DNA from: Flectonema sp. DT1601
Lineage: Eukaryota > Euglenozoa > Diplonemea > Diplonemida > Diplonemidae
Length of the DNA stretch: 64,000 nt
Assembly: GCA_964019425.1 (NCBI GenBank)
Contig: OZ025790.1
Location: 1,302,001-1,366,000 of the forward strand
Direction of reading: 5' to 3'
Below the pieces are notes generated by a model. The model worked only from the letters and a program-made list of their open reading frames with translations. It did no database searches and was not told the origin of the DNA. The position numbers and the translations under genes were made by a program. Of the stretch, positions 62,301 through 64,000 are shown in pieces (positions within the stretch are counted from its first letter, which is position 1; every line of letters starts with the position of its first letter).

Positions 62301-63334
62301 AAGAAGAAAACACAACCGACTCTCTGCTTACAGATAATACTATATTGTTTTTTTGTCTCTCTCTCTATTTCTGTTTAGAATCATACAGCGAGTATTAGCT
62401 GCGGTTCTTGTACAGCAATCCTCTTGAGAAGTGGATACTAATGTGCTGCTGACTACCCCATAGAAGTGAACAAATTCAAAGCACTTCCAAAGGGACAAAA
62501 TTAGCTAAAATACGGAAGGCTAGTCCTCCCCGATGTGTGGCTTGTGAGGAGGGTCTGCTCATCCTTTTTTTACTTTTGGAGCAGGTATGAGAATCTTTCT
62601 TTTCCTCCTTTTATTTCCAATCCCGTCACCCTCGGGTGATGAGAGAATAGAGGTAAGAGGAAAATAGGTTACTCTTGAAACCTAAATAGTTACTTCAAAA
62701 GACTCCTCGACAGATGTTAAATTATCGGGCAGTTGTTTTAATGTGATCCAAGACAGTTGGGGCATTTCTTGATTTACATTTGTGACGGCTAGATGGAGTG
62801 GAGTGTAGCGAGGGAATAGCACTTTGCCACATACCAGCTGTTGGCTGTAAATGCAGGTTATCACGTTTCCTTTTTGTTTTAAAATTTTTATATCAATTTG
62901 ACTTCACGGCAGTTTGTTTAGAACATGCGATTTTGTGTGGACGGAATCCAGTTATAATGATTCATGTCTAATTTGTTGAGTGTTAACCCTTGATTTATTT
63001 ATCCAAGTTCCCCCCCGCCGCTTCCTGGAGTTCGTTATAGTTTAGTTTTTTAGTTATTAATTTAAGTACTCATGAGTTTCATAAGAAAAAAACTGTTACT
63101 GGTAACATTGGCAGGTAGTGTTCAACTACTGTTCACGGCCTCCAGTGACATTATTTATTAAAAAGCATCTTCAATGATGCAATCGAGAGATTACCTTGTT
63201 CTTAATTACCCATTACAAGATGGGCTTTTCCGTTTTGGTTTTTTTTTTTTTTTTTTTTTCTCTCCATCTCGAAGACATGTTGCGTAACGTTACTTTTTAT
63301 AGTTCTGTTTTTTGATTGTCGCACAAAATGTGAG
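62301..63334. other. Spacer without a supported gene
   Basis: Mixed sequence with short frames only. 'agttacttcaaaagact' at about 62688 recurs at 49018. Polypyrimidine/AG sites are present, but no coding exon can be linked. Confidence 0.4.
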
Positions 63335-63450
63335 AATTTTTTTTTTTTTTTTTTTTTTGAATTTAATAAGTGTTGTAAGATCTAACAAGAACGTAAACGT
63401 CCTTGTTATCGGTTTGTTGTAAATCGGTTTCATGAACAAAACAAAACCCA
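63335..63450 (-). repeat. SINE-like repeat family A, diverged copy
   Basis: A T23 run followed by 'gaatttaataagtgttgtaag', 'aagaacg', and later 'tcggtttcatgaacaaaacaaaac', in family order. Confidence 0.5.
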
Positions 63451-63699
63451 TGAACGAGTGTTATATGTTTTCTGTACGGTTTTGTAATTAGAGTTCAGTT
63501 CTTAAAAACTGTATTTATAAATACCATTGAGATATCAAAAATCTCCAAAAAAAAAAAAAAAAAAAAAATTGTGTTGTTTGTTTTGTATTATTTATTATTT
63601 ATTAGTTTTTTTTTTTTTTTTTGATTGATGTGACCTGGTTCTTTTTTTGTTTTCCAAGTCAACATTATCAAAAGGTTGTTGTTTTTAAACAAAATATAT

Positions 63700-64000
63700 A
63701 TGAGGCGGTGCAGAAACCCCCCCCCCAATTTTTACCAGGCTATTCTGTGGGCACCTAATACCCAATCCGAGCTCACCACCCCACGAAAATACTATCCAAA
63801 AAACTCAAATCCGGTACTGGGGCATCCTCTAACTGCTCACCAGTTTCAAAATTCTATATTTTTTGACTGTTTCTGGTACTTTTGCCTTGTGTCTCTGTTG
63901 GTTGCCCTCAAAATACTCAAAAACCAGCTTAGCAGCTACATTGCAGAAATTTGTTTACACCTGGGTTCCTATGAAGACTGGAATGATAGGAACAGGAGAA
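63700..64000 (+). CDS. Open frame running off the window, unknown
   Basis: From an ATG at 63700 the frame stays open for 100 codons to the last base. It begins MRRCRNPPP (a C10 run gives the prolines), has TPRKYYPKNSNPVLGHPLTAHQF and a hydrophobic segment FFDCFWYFCLVSLLVALKIL. Composition is less AT-biased than the flank. It could be the start of a gene or of another element. Nothing more can be said without the next sequence. Confidence 0.35.
   Translation, partial: MRRCRNPPPNFYQAILWAPNTQSELTTPRKYYPKNSNPVLGHPLTAHQFQNSIFFDCFWYFCLVSLLVALKILKNQLSSYIAEICLHLGSYEDWNDRNRR

Overview
This is a eukaryotic, protist-type nuclear genome window. It is AT-rich with long poly(T)/poly(A) tracts. It carries spliceosomal introns of about 50-120 nt and multicopy U1, U2, U3, U4 and U5 RNA genes. 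It also encodes a centrin-like EF-hand protein, coiled-coil and LRR proteins of flagellar or centriolar type, lysosomal-type enzymes and a Na+/Ca2+ exchanger. Every convincing gene, protein or RNA, lies on the + strand. The one clear exception is a decayed GC-rich fragment at about 31.3-31.9 kb. Such one-way gene arrays are typical of Euglenozoa and a few other protists, but the lineage cannot be fixed from this sequence.

Layout: 0-4.5 kb holds an LRR-gene fragment and a split GT61-like glycosyltransferase. 4.58-4.88 kb is a chimeric duplicate of pieces found again at 14.3 and 17.2 kb. 4.9-5.9 kb is snRNA cluster I (U1-U3-U5). 6.1-21.5 kb holds an SRCR-GH89 alpha-N-acetylglucosaminidase, a four-TM protein with two large loops, a three-exon coiled-coil gene, a GC-rich secreted Cys-rich gene, a TSNAXIP1-like gene and a Cys-motif protein. 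21.6-23.5 kb is snRNA cluster II (U4-U1-U3-U5-U2). 24-25 kb is a ubiquitin-like/LRR gene. 25.2-29.4 kb is a GC-rich, poly(A)-ended insertion encoding a USP-type deubiquitinase with two RNase H1-N-like modules. 30 kb has a lone U2. 31 kb has a small split gene for a tail-anchored protein. 31.9-35.3 kb is repeat-rich and contains two perfect hairpins. 35.4-46.9 kb holds an LRR/coiled-coil gene, cluster III (U3-U2, a ubiquitin-like/ankyrin gene, U1), an 81-aa three-exon gene, the EF-hand gene, two uncharacterised genes and an SH3b-like repeat protein. 46.9-50.3 kb is repeat-rich. 50.3-61.4 kb holds a TRAP-like phosphatase, the exchanger, a threonine aldolase, a one-TM protein and a reverse transcriptase-OTU-zinc-finger protein. 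The last 2.6 kb is repeats plus an open frame running off the window.

The most striking observation is a shared promoter layout. Every U1, U2, U3, U4 and U5 copy except one U2 has a tRNA-type B box (GTTCRANTCC) 86 or 87 nt upstream of the inferred RNA start. Each also has a T4/GAGA-like motif ending just before the start and a T-run just after the RNA. This suggests RNA polymerase III transcription of the whole set from an upstream B box. The rule located the U4 gene. The U1 5' end carries a base change (ACAUACCUG) that matches the T at intron position +4 seen in every donor I could place. A second theme is ubiquitin-related modules: ubiquitin-like/LRR and ubiquitin-like/ankyrin genes next to snRNA clusters, and two element-like proteins carrying deubiquitinase domains (USP and OTU).
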